Positions 33,731 to 34,239 of a DNA stretch of 34,239 nt are shown piece by piece; positions within the stretch are counted from its first letter, which is position 1; each line of letters opens with the position of its first letter. The notes under the pieces were generated by a model. The model had not been told where the DNA came from, did not search any database, and was given only the letters and a program-made list of their open reading frames with translations. The stretch is from Maricaulis sp. GTDB lineage: Bacteria > Pseudomonadota > Alphaproteobacteria > Caulobacterales > Maricaulaceae. The translations under genes were made by a program, and so were the position numbers. The stretch is taken from positions 1 through 34,239 of the forward strand of contig NZ_JASBRW010000045.1 of the NCBI RefSeq assembly GCF_030149235.1, given 5' to 3'.

Positions 33731-34072
33731 ATGACCTATATCGTCACTGACGCCTGCGTCCGCTGCAAATACACTGATTGTGTCGAGGTTTGCCCCGTCG
33801 ACTGTTTCTATGAAGGCGAGAATTTCCTCGTCATTCATCCCGACGAGTGCATCGATTGCGGTGTCTGCGAACCGGAATGCCCGGTCGAGGCCATCAAGCC
33901 GGACACGGAAGACGACAAGGACGGCAAGTGGCTGGCGGTGAATTCCAAGTTCGCCGAGATCTGGCCGAACATCACCCTGCGCAAGGATCCGCCGGCCGAT
34001 GCGGACCAAATGGCTGAAGAGAAGGGTAAATTCGAGAAATATTTCTCGGAGAAGCCGGGCGAAGGCAACTAA
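33731..34072 (+). CDS. fdxA: Seven-iron ferredoxin FdxA
   Basis: The 113-residue protein has the [3Fe-4S][4Fe-4S] pattern of FdxA: C9, C12, C17 and C21 in the first segment ([17 protein letters not shown]), and C40, C43, C46 and C50 in the second ([12 protein letters not shown]). A conserved C-terminal extension follows ([22 protein letters not shown]). It is a low-potential electron carrier. I chose the ATG at 33731, which gives [12 protein letters not shown] as in the family; upstream codons are not conserved-looking. In relatives a CarD-type regulator follows; the window ends before one appears. Confidence 0.96.
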   Translation: MTYIVTDACVRCKYTDCVEVCPVDCFYEGENFLVIHPDECIDCGVCEPECPVEAIKPDTEDDKDGKWLAVNSKFAEIWPNITLRKDPPADADQMAEEKGKFEKYFSEKPGEGN

Positions 34073-34141
34073 CCCCCAAGGGTTAATCTTTCCACCTCAT
34101 TTGAAATAAGCGCTGGTTTGTGATATACATACCACATTGAT

Positions 34142-34173
34142 GGGCTGCGCGACTGGCGCGGCCCGCTTTTCTT
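34142..34173 (+). terminator. Rho-independent terminator after fdxA
   Basis: GGGCTGCG (34142-34149) pairs with CGCGGCCC (34157-34164) in an 8-bp stem with one G-U pair and a 7-nt loop, followed by GCTTTTCTT. It ends the helicase-S4-terB-fdxA group about 70 bases after the fdxA stop. The final ~65 bases of the window show no supported gene. Confidence 0.75.
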
Positions 34174-34239
34174 GCTGGTGATGGGTGCGCTCAAAATTGT
34201 CGATCTCGAAGCCGGGTGGGTGCCGGGCGATCTTTGAGA

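Noticed and set aside
34180-34236. Short frame MGALKIVDLEAGWVPGDL at the right edge
   Set aside because: Eighteen codons just after a terminator, with no ribosome-binding site; chance is the simplest reading.

Overview
The window looks like a chromosomal segment of a stalked, holdfast-forming alphaproteobacterium of the Maricaulis/Hyphomonas/Caulobacter kind. The grounds are high-GC coding DNA, a holdfast-anchor locus (hfaA-hfaB), a solitary short flagellin, and a gene order typical of alphaproteobacterial chromosomes (xerD, aroK, aroB, CNNM transporter, bolA, dnaJ-like, cobS, cobT, phytase-like, rpmB, helicase, S4 protein, fdxA). The placement is inferred from protein sequence and synteny only. 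No rRNA, tRNA, CRISPR array, insertion sequence or phage gene was seen.

Layout. 1-3.6 kb: secA with a 4-nt-overlapping GNAT acetyltransferase. 3.6-6.8 kb: the holdfast locus. A secreted protein of six ~48-residue repeats is divergent, across a 571-bp AT-rich control region, from hfaA and hfaB; HfaB is a CsgG-like lipoprotein with a C-terminal SPOR-like domain. 6.8-10.7 kb, minus strand: accA, xerD, a secreted 562-aa protein and a 46-aa membrane peptide, preceded by a small gene remnant. 10.9-13.8 kb, plus: aroK, aroB and a CNNM/CorC-type transporter. 13.8-16.7 kb: a lipoprotein and bolA (minus), then a J-domain protein and cobS (plus).

16.7-23.7 kb: six genes lie between cobS and cobT and appear to split a normally compact block. 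They are a P-loop ATPase, an HDAC-like deacylase, a renalase-like flavoprotein, a three-PAS hybrid histidine kinase with an overlapping HATPase protein, and a flagellin. 23.9-29 kb: cobT, a phytase-like lipoprotein, an amidohydrolase and rpmB with a strong terminator. 29-34.2 kb, plus: a DUF3108-type secreted protein, a Suv3-like helicase with a basic tail, an S4 RNA-binding protein, a TerB-like protein and fdxA followed by a terminator.

Functionally most of the window is housekeeping: protein export, fatty-acid and shikimate synthesis, chromosome dimer resolution, translation, RNA metabolism and iron-sulfur electron transfer. The most novel part is the holdfast locus. An export pore (HfaB), a small amyloid-like subunit (HfaA) and a repeat protein free of Lys, Cys and Met in its mature part share an IGNSxSV motif and one intergenic control region. 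Further points are four convergent gene pairs separated by only 3-4 nt, several promoters placed so close to the start codon that the mRNA should be leaderless, and a LOV-like PAS domain without its photoactive cysteine.
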